NCBI GenBank assembly: GCA_004556745.1
Contig: SFFY01000004.1
Location: 1-64,000 of the forward strand
DNA: 64,000 nucleotides
Reading direction: 5' to 3'
DNA from: Bacteroidales bacterium
GTDB lineage: Bacteria; Bacteroidota; Bacteroidia; Bacteroidales; Bacteroidaceae
Below the pieces are notes generated by a model. The model saw nothing but the letters and a program-made list of their open reading frames with translations. It ran no database searches and was not told the DNA's origin. Below, one piece after another: positions 8,128 to 16,664 of the stretch (the first letter of the stretch is position 1; each line of letters starts with the position of its first letter). The translations under genes and the position numbers were made by a program.

Positions 8128-9585
8128 TTATTCCGCTGGCATGCTCTCCTGCCCGTAAGCGTCGATGGCCGTCACGGCGTAGCGGCTGTGGAGCAGCGCG
8201 GGGAGGGCGGGATAAACGGCGAAGGAGGTGCTGTCGATATGGTGAGCCAAGAGGCGGTTGCCGCGCAGGCTGTCGATGCGGTAGACGTTATAGCGCACGG
8301 GGGCGGCGTGCGGCACGGGCTGCCACGAGAGCAGCAAGCGCTTGCCTTGCCGTTGCTTCTTCACGGCGGGCGGCACGGGCGGCGGGCAATCGGCGGGGGC
8401 TATGATGGCAGGCGTGAGTGCGGGGGCGGCGTAAAAGTCGTTTTTCAGATAGTAGAACAGTCCTTTCACGTTGTTGTCCAAGAATTTGGCTCGGAAGAAT
8501 GCCGCACCGCCCAAACCCAAGGCGCGGCACACCGCAAGTTGGCGCGTGATGTCGGTCAATGCCCAGTTGCGCTCGCGGCTGTCGAGAAACCAGATGCCCA
8601 GGCCCGGCACAACGGCCGCGCCGCCGGGCGTGTTCTCCTGCCAGTCGGCGGCAAAGGGATAGAAGTGGTTGCCGTCGAAATACATCATCGGGAACAGCCA
8701 GTCCATCAGTCCCTCATCGAGCCACCGCTGCGCTTCCTGTCCCATCGCCATTGCGCTCCAGCCCATTGCGTTGTAACGCTTCAGGTCGGCGTGCTTGCCG
8801 ATGGGGGCGCAACTCATCTTTATCCACGGGCGCACAGCCTTCACCTTGGCGGCGATTTTGCGTACGCAGCGCGTCACGTTGTCGCGCCGCCACTGCGCCT
8901 TCTGCGCCGCCGAAAGGCCTTTGCCGTATTTCTTAAAGGTAGCGTTGTCGTTGAAAGCAATGCTCTTTTCGGGATAACGGATATAGTCGAGGTGAATGCC
9001 GTCAACGTCGTACTTCCGCGCCACTTCGGCGCATAGTTCGGCGAGATAGTCGTCCGTACCCGGCACACCGGGGTCCATCATCCATTGGTCGCCGCAGCGT
9101 TGGCAGAGTGCGGGCCGGCGTTTCGGCAGGGCGCGGTTGCCCAAAGCCTTGACGGCCTCGGTTTTCCCGATGGGGAAACTCACCATCCATGCGTGGCACT
9201 CCATGCCTCGGCGGTGGCACTCCGCGACGGCAAATGCCAAGGGGTCGTAAAGCGGGGCGCGTCCCGGCACGCCGGAGAACACGCCGTCCCAAGGCTCGAT
9301 GTCGGAGGCGTATGCCGTGGTGCCGCGCAGGCGTGCCTGGAAGAGCACGGTGTTGATGCCCGCCTCGTGCATACGGTCGAGCAAGCGGCAGAGCGTCCGC
9401 TTCTGTTCCTCTGCGGCGGCGGGCGTGGCGGCAGCGCGGCGCGGCCAGTCTAAGCCCGAAAAGGTGGTGAGCCACACGGCGCGTATCTCGCGCTGCACAG
9501 GCACGGCGGTTTCGCCGCCGCCAAAGGCGCGGGCGGTGCAAAAGGCCGAAAGGCAGAGACAGGCGAGTAGGAGACGGCGGAGCAT
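8128..9585 (-). CDS. Secreted GHL10 (DUF187, YngK-like) glycoside hydrolase-like protein, copy 1
   Basis: 485 residues with a signal peptide (MLRRLLLACLCLSAFCTARA). It contains the GHL10/family-10-like TIM-barrel: REIRAVWLTTFSGLDWPR, the INTVLFQARLRG strand, GMECHAWMVSFP, and DGIHLDYIRYP, which carries the acidic residues conserved in the family. A fibronectin-III-like C-terminal domain (about 395-485) follows. Family members are predicted to hydrolyse cell-wall or surface polysaccharides; the substrate is unproven. A paralogue of similar layout lies at 13823-15331. It is 31 bases upstream of the yfhO-like gene and probably heads that minus-strand series. Confidence 0.88.
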   Translation of the reverse strand: MLRRLLLACLCLSAFCTARAFGGGETAVPVQREIRAVWLTTFSGLDWPRRAAATPAAAEEQKRTLCRLLDRMHEAGINTVLFQARLRGTTAYASDIEPWDGVFSGVPGRAPLYDPLAFAVAECHRRGMECHAWMVSFPIGKTEAVKALGNRALPKRRPALCQRCGDQWMMDPGVPGTDDYLAELCAEVARKYDVDGIHLDYIRYPEKSIAFNDNATFKKYGKGLSAAQKAQWRRDNVTRCVRKIAAKVKAVRPWIKMSCAPIGKHADLKRYNAMGWSAMAMGQEAQRWLDEGLMDWLFPMMYFDGNHFYPFAADWQENTPGGAAVVPGLGIWFLDSRERNWALTDITRQLAVCRALGLGGAAFFRAKFLDNNVKGLFYYLKNDFYAAPALTPAIIAPADCPPPVPPAVKKQRQGKRLLLSWQPVPHAAPVRYNVYRIDSLRGNRLLAHHIDSTSFAVYPALPALLHSRYAVTAIDAYGQESMPAE

Positions 9586-9636
9586 CTTTTTGAAAGGGTG
9601 ATTTTTTATAAACTTTATAGTTTCTAAGTCTCAACG

Positions 9637-9939
9637 CGTTGGTTGAATAAACCGCTATATTGTCTACCAGAAAACATGGTTGACAAATTATCTTGCGCGG
9701 TGGGCGTATAAAATACGCCCCGTTGTCTTTGTTGTCGTCATATTAAGCGCATGAATGCCTGACTCTGTGTTGTCTTTTGTTGTCTATGTTGTCGTTTTTA
9801 TTCTTACGACAACATAGACAACTCTTGACAACATATTTTTTTGCGTTGCCGTTTTCATTATGACGACAACTGGGACAACTTTTTGACAACTTGCAGTTGT
9901 CTTTCTGGGCGGTGTGGTTGTTTACTAATTCAACCAACG
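9637..9939. repeat. TIR element A1 (CGTTGGTTGAAT ends) with TTGTCGTC repeats inside
   Basis: About 300 bases bounded by CGTTGGTTGAAT (9637-9648) and its inverse ATTCAACCAACG (9928-9939). Inside are GGGCGTATAAAATACGCCC, a perfect hairpin, and two blocks rich in GTTGTC/GACAAC motifs that can pair with each other. Both blocks recur in reversed order at 42645-42865. No transposase or credible gene is inside; the only frame (9743-9952) is low-complexity repeat. Confidence 0.72.
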
Positions 9940-9974
9940 AGTATAGCCTCAATATATTTTATATAGAAAGGGCT

Positions 9975-11051
9975 TTATTTCAGTTTTTTTAGGAGGGGCT
10001 GCAAAGTGCCTTGCGGCACACCGAGGGCGGCTGCTTTGCTGATGTCGGCGCGTGCGGCGGCAGTTTCTTCCATGGCAATCAGCACTTCGGCGCGTGCAGT
10101 GTAGAGGTCGCCGCGCTCGCCATCGAGTTTAATGGCAGTGTCGTAGTCGGCGCGTGCCAGGGCGTGCTTGCCGTCGGTGGCGAGCATCTCGGCCCGCAGG
10201 GCATAGGCATCGGCATTCTTGGGGTGCTGCGCCACGAAATCGTTGAGCCGCGCCAAGGCTTCCTGCTTGCGCCCTTCGTCGCGGAGCGTCATCAGGAGCA
10301 GTAGAGCCGCGTTCTCATTGTCGGGCGTGAGTTTCAGCACCGTTTCGAGGTCGGTGCGTGCTGCCGGGGCGTTGCGCAACTGCATCTGCGCCGCCGCCCG
10401 CATGAAGAACACCTGTGCCCGGTGTTCGTTGGTCAGCGTGCGTTGCAGCAGCACGTTGCAATCGTCTATCGCCATCGTGGCGTTGCCGCTGCTCAAAGCG
10501 GCATTGGCGCGGTCGGCACGCACCTCGGGGTTGTCGGGCTGCTCTTTGAGCACTTGCGTGAGTAGTTTCACCGCCTCGTCGTAGCGTCCTTGCGCCAGGG
10601 CGATGCGTCCGAGGTTGTGGCGGACTATATAGTTGCCTGGCGCATCAGGGCGCGTGGAGATGGCAGCGCGGAATTGCTTGCGGGCCTCTTCGAGTGAGTC
10701 GGCATGGAGCGCATTGAAAGCGCGAACAAGATGGTCGGCATATTCAATAGAATCGTTGCGCTCGCGGCGTGCCACGTCGCTCTCTCGCTTGTAGTCGTCG
10801 ATGGTTTTGCCGCGCACCTTGCCCTTGTTGTCAAGGTCGATGATGGTCTGCGCCGAAAGCGTTGCCCCGAAGAGGCAGAGCAGGACACAAAGCAAGGAGC
10901 GGCATACAATATTATTATATGGTTTTAGTAAACAAGTTGACAAGTAAACAAGTAAACGAGACAAATTACATGGTACAGAGGAAGAGCAAGACAAACTTGT
11001 CTCGTCTACTCGTAACTCGTTTACTCGTTTACTAAAAAACTTTTCAGCCAT
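9975..11051 (-). CDS. TPR-repeat protein, exported (start uncertain)
   Basis: Open from ATG 11051 for 358 residues, but the first ~45 residues are encoded by an intergenic inverted repeat (10925-11034) and look unlike protein. A signal-peptide core (SLLCVLLCLFGATLSAQ) appears only at residues 52-68. The native start is probably near 10900, yet there is no in-frame ATG there; an ATG at 10905 is out of frame. The mature part (290 residues) holds at least six tetratricopeptide repeats, e.g. NYIVRHNLGRIALAQGRYDEA and DADAYALRAEMLA-like units, suggesting a periplasmic scaffold. It follows thrA by 11 bases on the same strand. Confidence 0.72.
   Translation of the reverse strand: MAEKFFSKRVNELRVDETSLSCSSSVPCNLSRLLVYLSTCLLKPYNNIVCRSLLCVLLCLFGATLSAQTIIDLDNKGKVRGKTIDDYKRESDVARRERNDSIEYADHLVRAFNALHADSLEEARKQFRAAISTRPDAPGNYIVRHNLGRIALAQGRYDEAVKLLTQVLKEQPDNPEVRADRANAALSSGNATMAIDDCNVLLQRTLTNEHRAQVFFMRAAAQMQLRNAPAARTDLETVLKLTPDNENAALLLLMTLRDEGRKQEALARLNDFVAQHPKNADAYALRAEMLATDGKHALARADYDTAIKLDGERGDLYTARAEVLIAMEETAAARADISKAAALGVPQGTLQPLLKKLK
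10925..11034. repeat. GTAAACGAGTAGACGAG inverted repeat, copy B1
   Basis: Two arms of reiterated AAGTAAACGAG-like units (10925-10962 and 10992-11034) face each other around a short loop, giving a long imperfect hairpin. Close relatives are at 26806-26918 (also inverted) and 54030-54118 (one arm only). Confidence 0.7.
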
Positions 11052-11062
11052 AAAGTCATAAT

Positions 11063-13495
11063 TTATAGATTGGCCACGCGCATAATGTCTGCGAACACAC
11101 CGGCTGCTGTCACGGCAGCGCCTGCGCCGTAGCCTTGTATGAGGAGCGGGTATTCGTGGTAACGCTCGGTGGTGAGCAGGAGAATGTTGTTAGAGCCTTC
11201 GAGGTCGTAGAAAGGATGTCCCTGCCCGTATTCGCGCAGTCCCACAGAGCCTTTGCCCTCTGCCCATTCCGCCACGAAGCGCCAGCGTTTCTTCTCAGCC
11301 GCGAGGCGTTGCCGCTCTGCCTCGAAGCGGGCGTCGAGCTGCGGCAGGCGTTGCCAGAAATCCTCCAAACTGCCCTCGAAGAAGTCTTTGGGGAGAAAGA
11401 GTTCCTGCGCCACCTCGCCGGCTTCCACGCGATAGCCGCTTTCGCGGGCGAGGATAACGAGTTTGCGCACTACGTCGCGTCCCGAAAGGTCGATGCGCGG
11501 ATCGGGCTCGCTGTATCCCTGCTCCTGTGCCATGCGCACTGCCTGGCTGAGCTTTACGTCGGCGGAGAGCGTGTTGAACACGAAGTTGAGCGTGCCGCTC
11601 AGCACCGCGCTGATGCGCTCGATGCGGTCGCCCGAGGCGCGGAGGTCGTTGATGGTATTGATGATGGGTAGGCCTGCGCCCACGTTGGTCTCGAAGAGAT
11701 ATTTCACGCCGCGCTCGCGGGCGGTTTGCTTGAGCGTGTCATAATAGGCGTAGGCCGAGGAGGCGGCAATCTTGTTGGCAGCCACTACGGACACGTTGCC
11801 CGCGAGCAGTTCCCCATAGCAGGCGGCGGCTTCCTCGCTCGCCGTGCAGTCTACAAAGACGGAATTGAAGATATTCATCTCGCGTATTTCTTTCATCATC
11901 TGCTCCACGCCGCCCGGCACGGGGCTCTGTTTCAGTTGGTCGAGGCACGTGGCGGGGTCGATGCCCTCACGCGAGAAGAGGCCGTGCGAACGGCCGCACA
12001 CGCCCACGAGATTGAGCTTGAGCCTGCGCTCGCGCATCAAGGCCTCGCGGCGGTCGGCAATCTGCTGCAGGAGCGAGCCGCCCACGGTGCCCGTGCCGCA
12101 GAGGAAGAGGTTGAGTTCCTGGTGCTCGCTCAGGAAAAAGCTGTCGTGCAGCACGTTGAGCGTTTTTCTCAGCTGCGTGCGCTCCACCACGAACGAGAGG
12201 TTCATTTCCAGTGCGCCGAGCGCCACGGCGGAGATGCTGATACCGTTGCGGCCGAGCACGCTGAACAGTTTTCCGGCAATGCCCGGCGTTTGCTTCATCC
12301 TTTCGCCCACGGCTGCCACGCACGCCATGCCCGTGAGCAACTGCGCCGCGTTCATCGCGCCGTCGGCAATCTCGCGGGCAAACTCGCTGTCGAGCAGTTG
12401 GCAGGCGCGGGGCGCGTCGGCAGGCGTCATACAGATAGAGGTGCTCGTCTCAGAGGCCGTCTGCGCCACCATAAACACGCTGATGCCGCCGTCGGCCAGC
12501 GTGGTGAAGATGCGGCGGTTCACGCCAATCACGCCCACCATCGCCGAGCCGCTCACCGTCACCATGCTCATGTCGTTCACCGAGGAGATGCCGCGGATGG
12601 GGCGGTCGGACTGCGCCGCGTCTTTCGAGATGACCGTGCCGCCGGCTTCGGGGTTGAAGGTGTTTTTTACGATAATGGGGATATTCTTCCGGCACACGGG
12701 ATAAATCGTGGGCGGATATACTACCTTCGCGCCGAAGTTGCACAGTTCCATGGCTTCGCCATAGCTGAGGCGGCCTATGGTGTAGGCGGTGGGAATGACG
12801 CGCGGGTCGGCCGTCATGAAGCCGTCCACGTCGGTCCATATTTCCAGTCTTGCGGCGTCGAGCGCGGCGGCGATAATGGCGGCGGTGTAGTCGGAACCGC
12901 CGCGTCCGAGGTTGGTGGTGATGCCTTCCTGCGCGTCTTCGGAGATGAAGCCGCCCGTCACGGCGATGCCCTGGAAGTCCTTGAATGTTTCGCACACGAG
13001 GCGGTTCGTCTGGTCGAAGTCCACGATGTGCTTGCCGCCCTGCCGGCGCGTTTTGATAAAGGTGCGTGCGTCGAAGTGGTGCGCCCCGTCGATGAGTGCC
13101 GCCACGATGACCGACGAGAGGCGTTCGCCGTATGCCACCACGGCATCTGCCGTCTTCGGCGTGAGTTCGCGAATGAGGTACATGCCGTGGAGAATGCTCT
13201 GCAACTCTGCCAGCAGTTGCTCCGTCTGTTCCGTGACGCGGGGTCTGCGCGGGGCGGGAATGATTTGGGCGATGTAGTCGCGATGGCGTGCGCAGATATT
13301 GTCATAGCCCGCCTTTGTGGCTTCGGCGTTGCCCGATGCTGCCGTTTGGGCAAGGTCGATCAGGGCATCTGTCACGCCGCGCAGGGCCGACACCACCACG
13401 ATGGCGGGCCGCTCGCCCCCTTCCACTATCTTTTTTATGTTGAGAATGCCCTCAGTCGCGCCGACCGACGAACCTCCGAATTTGAGAATGCGCAT
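11063..13495 (-). CDS. thrA: Bifunctional aspartokinase / homoserine dehydrogenase
   Basis: 810 residues, close to the 820 of E. coli ThrA. The N-terminal aspartokinase starts MRILKFGGSSVG (the KFGGSS phosphate-binding motif) and includes NLGRGGSDYTA and WTDVDGFMTADPR. Two ACT regulatory segments lie around residues 310-460, and homoserine dehydrogenase fills the C-terminal half (FLCGTGTVGG nucleotide-binding loop near 470, then VAANKIAAS and SGTLNFVFN). It catalyses the first and third steps from aspartate to threonine and methionine. thrB and thrC are not adjacent, unlike many Bacteroides genomes. Feedback inhibition through the ACT domains is family knowledge. Confidence 0.96.
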   Translation of the reverse strand: MRILKFGGSSVGATEGILNIKKIVEGGERPAIVVVSALRGVTDALIDLAQTAASGNAEATKAGYDNICARHRDYIAQIIPAPRRPRVTEQTEQLLAELQSILHGMYLIRELTPKTADAVVAYGERLSSVIVAALIDGAHHFDARTFIKTRRQGGKHIVDFDQTNRLVCETFKDFQGIAVTGGFISEDAQEGITTNLGRGGSDYTAAIIAAALDAARLEIWTDVDGFMTADPRVIPTAYTIGRLSYGEAMELCNFGAKVVYPPTIYPVCRKNIPIIVKNTFNPEAGGTVISKDAAQSDRPIRGISSVNDMSMVTVSGSAMVGVIGVNRRIFTTLADGGISVFMVAQTASETSTSICMTPADAPRACQLLDSEFAREIADGAMNAAQLLTGMACVAAVGERMKQTPGIAGKLFSVLGRNGISISAVALGALEMNLSFVVERTQLRKTLNVLHDSFFLSEHQELNLFLCGTGTVGGSLLQQIADRREALMRERRLKLNLVGVCGRSHGLFSREGIDPATCLDQLKQSPVPGGVEQMMKEIREMNIFNSVFVDCTASEEAAACYGELLAGNVSVVAANKIAASSAYAYYDTLKQTARERGVKYLFETNVGAGLPIINTINDLRASGDRIERISAVLSGTLNFVFNTLSADVKLSQAVRMAQEQGYSEPDPRIDLSGRDVVRKLVILARESGYRVEAGEVAQELFLPKDFFEGSLEDFWQRLPQLDARFEAERQRLAAEKKRWRFVAEWAEGKGSVGLREYGQGHPFYDLEGSNNILLLTTERYHEYPLLIQGYGAGAAVTAAGVFADIMRVANL

Positions 13496-13530
13496 GGGAA
13501 TATAGTATATCTATAAAATCTATATTGTCT

Positions 13531-13815
13531 ATTGGTTGGTTAGATTATGAGCGAGGTGCCTGGAAGGCACTACGGAGCGTAGCGACGATAACCGGGGACG
13601 AAGTCCTCGGATAGGCGGGACTTGGACGATGTGCCTGGAAGGCACTACGCTACAGGACATGCTCTTTATACATCGCCACAGGCGTACTGCCTTCCAGGCA
13701 GAACCATCGCAATAGCCTCTCCCGAGGACTTCGTCCCCGGTTATCGTCGCTACGCTCCGTACTGCCTTCCAGGCAGTTAATACTATTATCATATTAACTC
13801 CTAATTCAACCAACG
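13531..13815. repeat. TIR element A2, large nested hairpin
   Basis: A 285-bp element between ATTGGTTGGTTAG and CTAATTCAACCAACG. The left arm 13557-13610 and right arm 13722-13776 are nearly perfect inverse complements (about 54 bp). An inner pair of TGCCTGGAAGGCA-type arms lies between them. A very similar copy is at 31750-32030 and a fragment at 16495-16525. It fills the gap between thrA and the second GHL10 gene. Confidence 0.82.
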
Positions 13816-13822
13816 AGTTGTT

Positions 13823-15331
13823 TTATAATTTCACTTTCACCTTCACCGGCTTCGACTCGTTCTGCAACCGGTCGAGCGAAGTCACTACATAGACATATTT
13901 TTCTTTGCCGGTAGCGTAAGGCAACTTGATGCAGGTTTGGTCGGTAATTGCCACGATATTTTCCGCCCGCTCAAGGTCGATGCGTTCCTTGGCTCCGAAG
14001 CGGTAGACCACGTATTTGGTCACCTCCTCCTGCGGCCGCTTGGCCTTTTTGGGCGCGAGCCAGAAGAGGTAATAGCCTGTGGGCATCCACTGTGCCTTAA
14101 CTTTGCGCGGCTTGGCGGGCAAAGCCTTCCCGAGGAAAGGATAAAGCGGCTGCAAGGCCGGGGTGCGGTGATAGTTTCGGGCAAGTTCTGTGGCAAATCC
14201 GCCTTCGTTGCGTGCCACGGCCGCCGAGTACCACAGGCACGACCCTTGGATGCCGCGCAGCGTACGCTGCAGGCGCATCTTCTCCGCCATCTGGTTTTGC
14301 GCGGGGTTGTTGATGTCGGCGGCGCGCACCGTGCGCTCCACGTCCTGCCCTATGTAGAGCGGGCGGGCGGCGGCAAAGCGGCTCCACCAATGGATAAGTT
14401 CGTCGTAGTCGGCGGCGGGGTGACCGATTTCCCAATAGATTTGTGGCACGAGATAGTCCACCCAGCCGTTGTTTACCCAAAAGAGCACGTCGGCATAAAG
14501 GTCATCGTAGTTTTGCAACCCCTTTGTCTTCGAGCCAGGCAGGTTTGTGCCTTCTTTGAGGTTATGGTAAATGCCGAAGGGCGACACACCAAATTTTACC
14601 CAAGGCTTCACGCTGTGAATGCTGTCGCCGAGCATCTCGATGAAGGTATTGACATTGTAGCGCCGCCAATCGTTGATATCTGCAATGCCATTGCGATGCG
14701 CGGCATAGGTCTCGGCATCGGGAATAGTCAAGCCGGCTACGGGATAAGGATAGAAGTAATCGTCGATATGCAGTCCGTCCACGTCGTAGCGGCGTACGAT
14801 GTCGGCGGCGATGGAACAGATATATTTGCGGTTTTCCGCCATGCCGGGGTCGAAGAGCACGAGGTTGTCGTATTTGAAGAAGCGTTCCGGGTGCTGCACG
14901 TAGGGGTGCGTTGTTGCCAGTTCCGTAGTGCCTTTGGTCTTGGCGCGGAACGGGTTGATCCAGGCGTGCAGTTCCATGCCGCGCTTATGACATTCGTCCA
15001 CCATCCACGCCAGCGGGTCCCAATAGGGTGCGGGCCGTTGTCCCTGCCGCCCCGTGAGGTAGCGGCTCCAAGGCTCGTAGGGCGACTCGTAAAAGGCGTC
15101 GGCCTCGCCGCGCACTTGGAAAATCACGGCGTTCACCCCGCACTTTTGCAGGGCGTCGAGCTGCTTGGTGAGATTGTCCTGCATGGCATCGCGCGAAAGC
15201 CCTTGGAACTGACCGTTGATAAACTGGATCCACGCGCCCCGGAACTCACGCTTCGGCTGCGGGGAGGTCTGTGCCACGGCGGTGCCGAGTGAGAGCAGCG
15301 CACCGATGAAAAGGAGGAAAAAGTGCTTCAT
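13823..15331 (-). CDS. Secreted GHL10 (DUF187, YngK-like) glycoside hydrolase-like protein, copy 2
   Basis: Start chosen at 15331 (MKHFFLLFIGALLSLGTAVAQ), giving 502 residues with a clear signal peptide. The frame extends up to 15415, but the added residues resemble no leader and a -7-like TACCTTTA lies at 15399-15392. The TIM-barrel motifs match copy 1: REFRGAWIQFINGQFQG, VNAVIFQVRGEAD, GMELHAWINPFRA and DGLHIDDYFYPYP, followed by a C-terminal fibronectin-III-like region (about 400-500). It probably cleaves a glycan in the periplasm or at the surface. The two paralogues lie about 5 kb apart with unrelated genes between, so the duplication is old. Confidence 0.88.
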   Translation of the reverse strand: MKHFFLLFIGALLSLGTAVAQTSPQPKREFRGAWIQFINGQFQGLSRDAMQDNLTKQLDALQKCGVNAVIFQVRGEADAFYESPYEPWSRYLTGRQGQRPAPYWDPLAWMVDECHKRGMELHAWINPFRAKTKGTTELATTHPYVQHPERFFKYDNLVLFDPGMAENRKYICSIAADIVRRYDVDGLHIDDYFYPYPVAGLTIPDAETYAAHRNGIADINDWRRYNVNTFIEMLGDSIHSVKPWVKFGVSPFGIYHNLKEGTNLPGSKTKGLQNYDDLYADVLFWVNNGWVDYLVPQIYWEIGHPAADYDELIHWWSRFAAARPLYIGQDVERTVRAADINNPAQNQMAEKMRLQRTLRGIQGSCLWYSAAVARNEGGFATELARNYHRTPALQPLYPFLGKALPAKPRKVKAQWMPTGYYLFWLAPKKAKRPQEEVTKYVVYRFGAKERIDLERAENIVAITDQTCIKLPYATGKEKYVYVVTSLDRLQNESKPVKVKVKL

Positions 15332-15790
15332 CATTGATAATATAGAGGTGGAATTGGCCCTTATCCTATAAGCAAAGGGCATTTTAAGGCTGTAAAGGTA
15401 CGCTTTTTTCAGCAAAAGCGCGGAAGCGAGCCGCCGAAAGTTGCAAGCAGGCGCATTTGCGTGTCCTTTTGCCGCGTTTTCGTCCCGATTTTCTGACGGG
15501 GAGGGTGGGGCAGAATGCAGGGAGAAAGGAAAAATCTTGTTAATGCCTCGCTACTCACTGCGCAGAGCGTTGAAGGCGCGTTTGCAATCGTTAAGGCGAT
15601 GCGGCGCGAAGATTTATAGATAATTAAGGAAAGGGAATTTTGCTCCGAGCAAATTTCGATGAAAACAAAGAAAATGTTTGCGATAAAGCACATCGTAAAA
15701 ATTATAAAGGAGCAAATTTTTACGGGCTTGCTTATAATTTTCACGATCCTATAAGATAATTTTTCCGCTCATATAGGATAGTTTGCCCCA
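15332..15790. other. Long intergenic region with AT-rich inverted repeat
   Basis: No credible gene. The first ~85 bases hold the leader of the GHL10 gene. A diffuse inverted repeat pairs 15690-15706 with 15731-15748 (GATCGTGAAAATTATAA-like). It is followed by CCTATAAGATAATTTTTCC, a sequence style that recurs beside the 21-bp palindrome arrays. Confidence 0.5.
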
Positions 15791-15833
15791 AAAACGCAGA
15801 AAGAGGAACAGCCTGCGCTCTTCCTCTTTCTGC
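15790..15833 (-). terminator. Hairpin terminator
   Basis: Minus-strand stem GCAGAAAGAGGAA / TTCCTCTTTCTGC (15820-15832 with 15795-15807) followed by GTTTTT. It lies about 110 bases past the Nudix gene stop and directly follows a promoter-like sequence at 15870-15839. Confidence 0.7.
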
Positions 15834-15838
15834 TGATG

Positions 15839-15870
15839 CAAAGATATGATTTTTGGTCGGTCTTGCCAAA
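15839..15870 (-). promoter_or_regulatory. Promoter-like TTTG-N20-TATCTTTG directly before a terminator hairpin
   Basis: Minus strand: TTTG at 15870-15867, exactly 20 bases, then TATCTTTG at 15846-15839, an excellent match to the Bacteroidota consensus. Predicted transcription would enter the hairpin at 15832 almost at once, suggesting either a very short RNA or an attenuated leader for the GHL10 gene. Confidence 0.5.
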
Positions 15871-15939
15871 ACGCGCCCAGTTGTGCCGCCGGCTGTCAAA
15901 GCGCGGGGCGGCACGTTTTACCCTCCATTCGGCCAATGC

Positions 15940-16476
15940 CTATAAGCCCTGCAATATTCCCTCTCGGATGAGCCGCTCTACGCCGAGGCGTATGGACGTG
16001 AGGCCGAACTCTTCGGGGCGCACCTCCGCAGCGGGCAGCCAGCGCAAGGCGGCAGCGTCGTCGGCAGCCGCCAAGGCCGTTTCATCGGCAAGGCGGCACA
16101 GGAAAAAGGCGTCCGTGGTGTGGACGTCGAAACCCGAGAAACGGTAGACGTTCGTGAGCGAAAACAGATAGCGCAGCGCGGCCACTTCGCCGCCAGTCTC
16201 TTCGCGCACCTCGCGGCGGCAACCCTCTTCGAGCGTTTCGCCGGGGTCGACGAACCCGCCGGGCAGGTCGAGTGTGCCGCGTGCCGGCTCCAAAGCGCGA
16301 CGCGCTGTGAGCAATTCGCCCCGGGCGTTGAAAATCACGGCGACCGTAGAGGCAGAAGCGTTGTGGTAGTAAGTAAAGCCGCAGTCGGCGCAACGCTTGG
16401 AGCGCCCGTCGCTAATGGCAAACTGCGCAGACCCGCAGCGCGGGCAAAATTGAAAGAGGGAAAGCGGGTGGGGCAT
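15940..16476 (-). CDS. Nudix hydrolase with N-terminal zinc ribbon
   Basis: 178 residues. C11, C14, C29 and C32 form a zinc ribbon of the kind in NADH pyrophosphatases. The Nudix domain follows (about 42-175), with the box at about 73-95 running from GGFVDPGE through REVREETGG, all key Glu/Arg residues present. Such enzymes hydrolyse nucleoside diphosphates linked to another group, using Mg2+. It is shorter than NudC (about 260) and lacks the middle domain, so NADH cleavage is uncertain. It stands alone between repeat-rich gaps and was probably expressed separately. Confidence 0.9.
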   Translation of the reverse strand: MPHPLSLFQFCPRCGSAQFAISDGRSKRCADCGFTYYHNASASTVAVIFNARGELLTARRALEPARGTLDLPGGFVDPGETLEEGCRREVREETGGEVAALRYLFSLTNVYRFSGFDVHTTDAFFLCRLADETALAAADDAAALRWLPAAEVRPEEFGLTSIRLGVERLIREGILQGL

Positions 16477-16494
16477 ACTTGTAATATTCTATAC

Positions 16495-16664
16495 GTTGTT
16501 GGTCGAATTAGGTGTTAAGCGCCTGGAAGAAAGATCCTTTCAGGTAGTTTGCACAGTCTCTATGCGCCCACGGCGGGCGTTTTTAATAAGATAGGCTACG
16601 GCTCGGCAATTAGAGCAAGCTCTATTGCACTCGCCTTGCACTATCTTTGCAAAACACCCCTACT
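16495..16664. repeat. Composite of TIR-A fragment, element E half and element D copy 2
   Basis: 16495-16525 matches one end of the A2/A3 elements (GTTGGTCGAATTAGGTG then GCGCCTGGAAG). 16566-16664, read on the minus strand, is the left half of palindromic element E (AGTAGGGGTGTTTTGCAAA ... AAAACGCCCGCCGTG) split at its centre by a D hairpin (16585-16649). The D copy carries TATCTTTG at 16642-16649 facing right. AGTAGGGG supplies the stop codon of rmuC. Confidence 0.65.

Noticed and set aside
9743..9952. 69-residue frame in TIR element A1
   Set aside because: Encoded entirely by GTTGTC repeats; low complexity.
11726..13516. 596-residue plus-strand frame opposite thrA
   Set aside because: Antisense to a certain enzyme gene and lacks any recognisable motif.
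13529..13813. 94-residue frame in TIR element A2
   Set aside because: It reads through both arms of a perfect hairpin and repeats itself in inverse sense.
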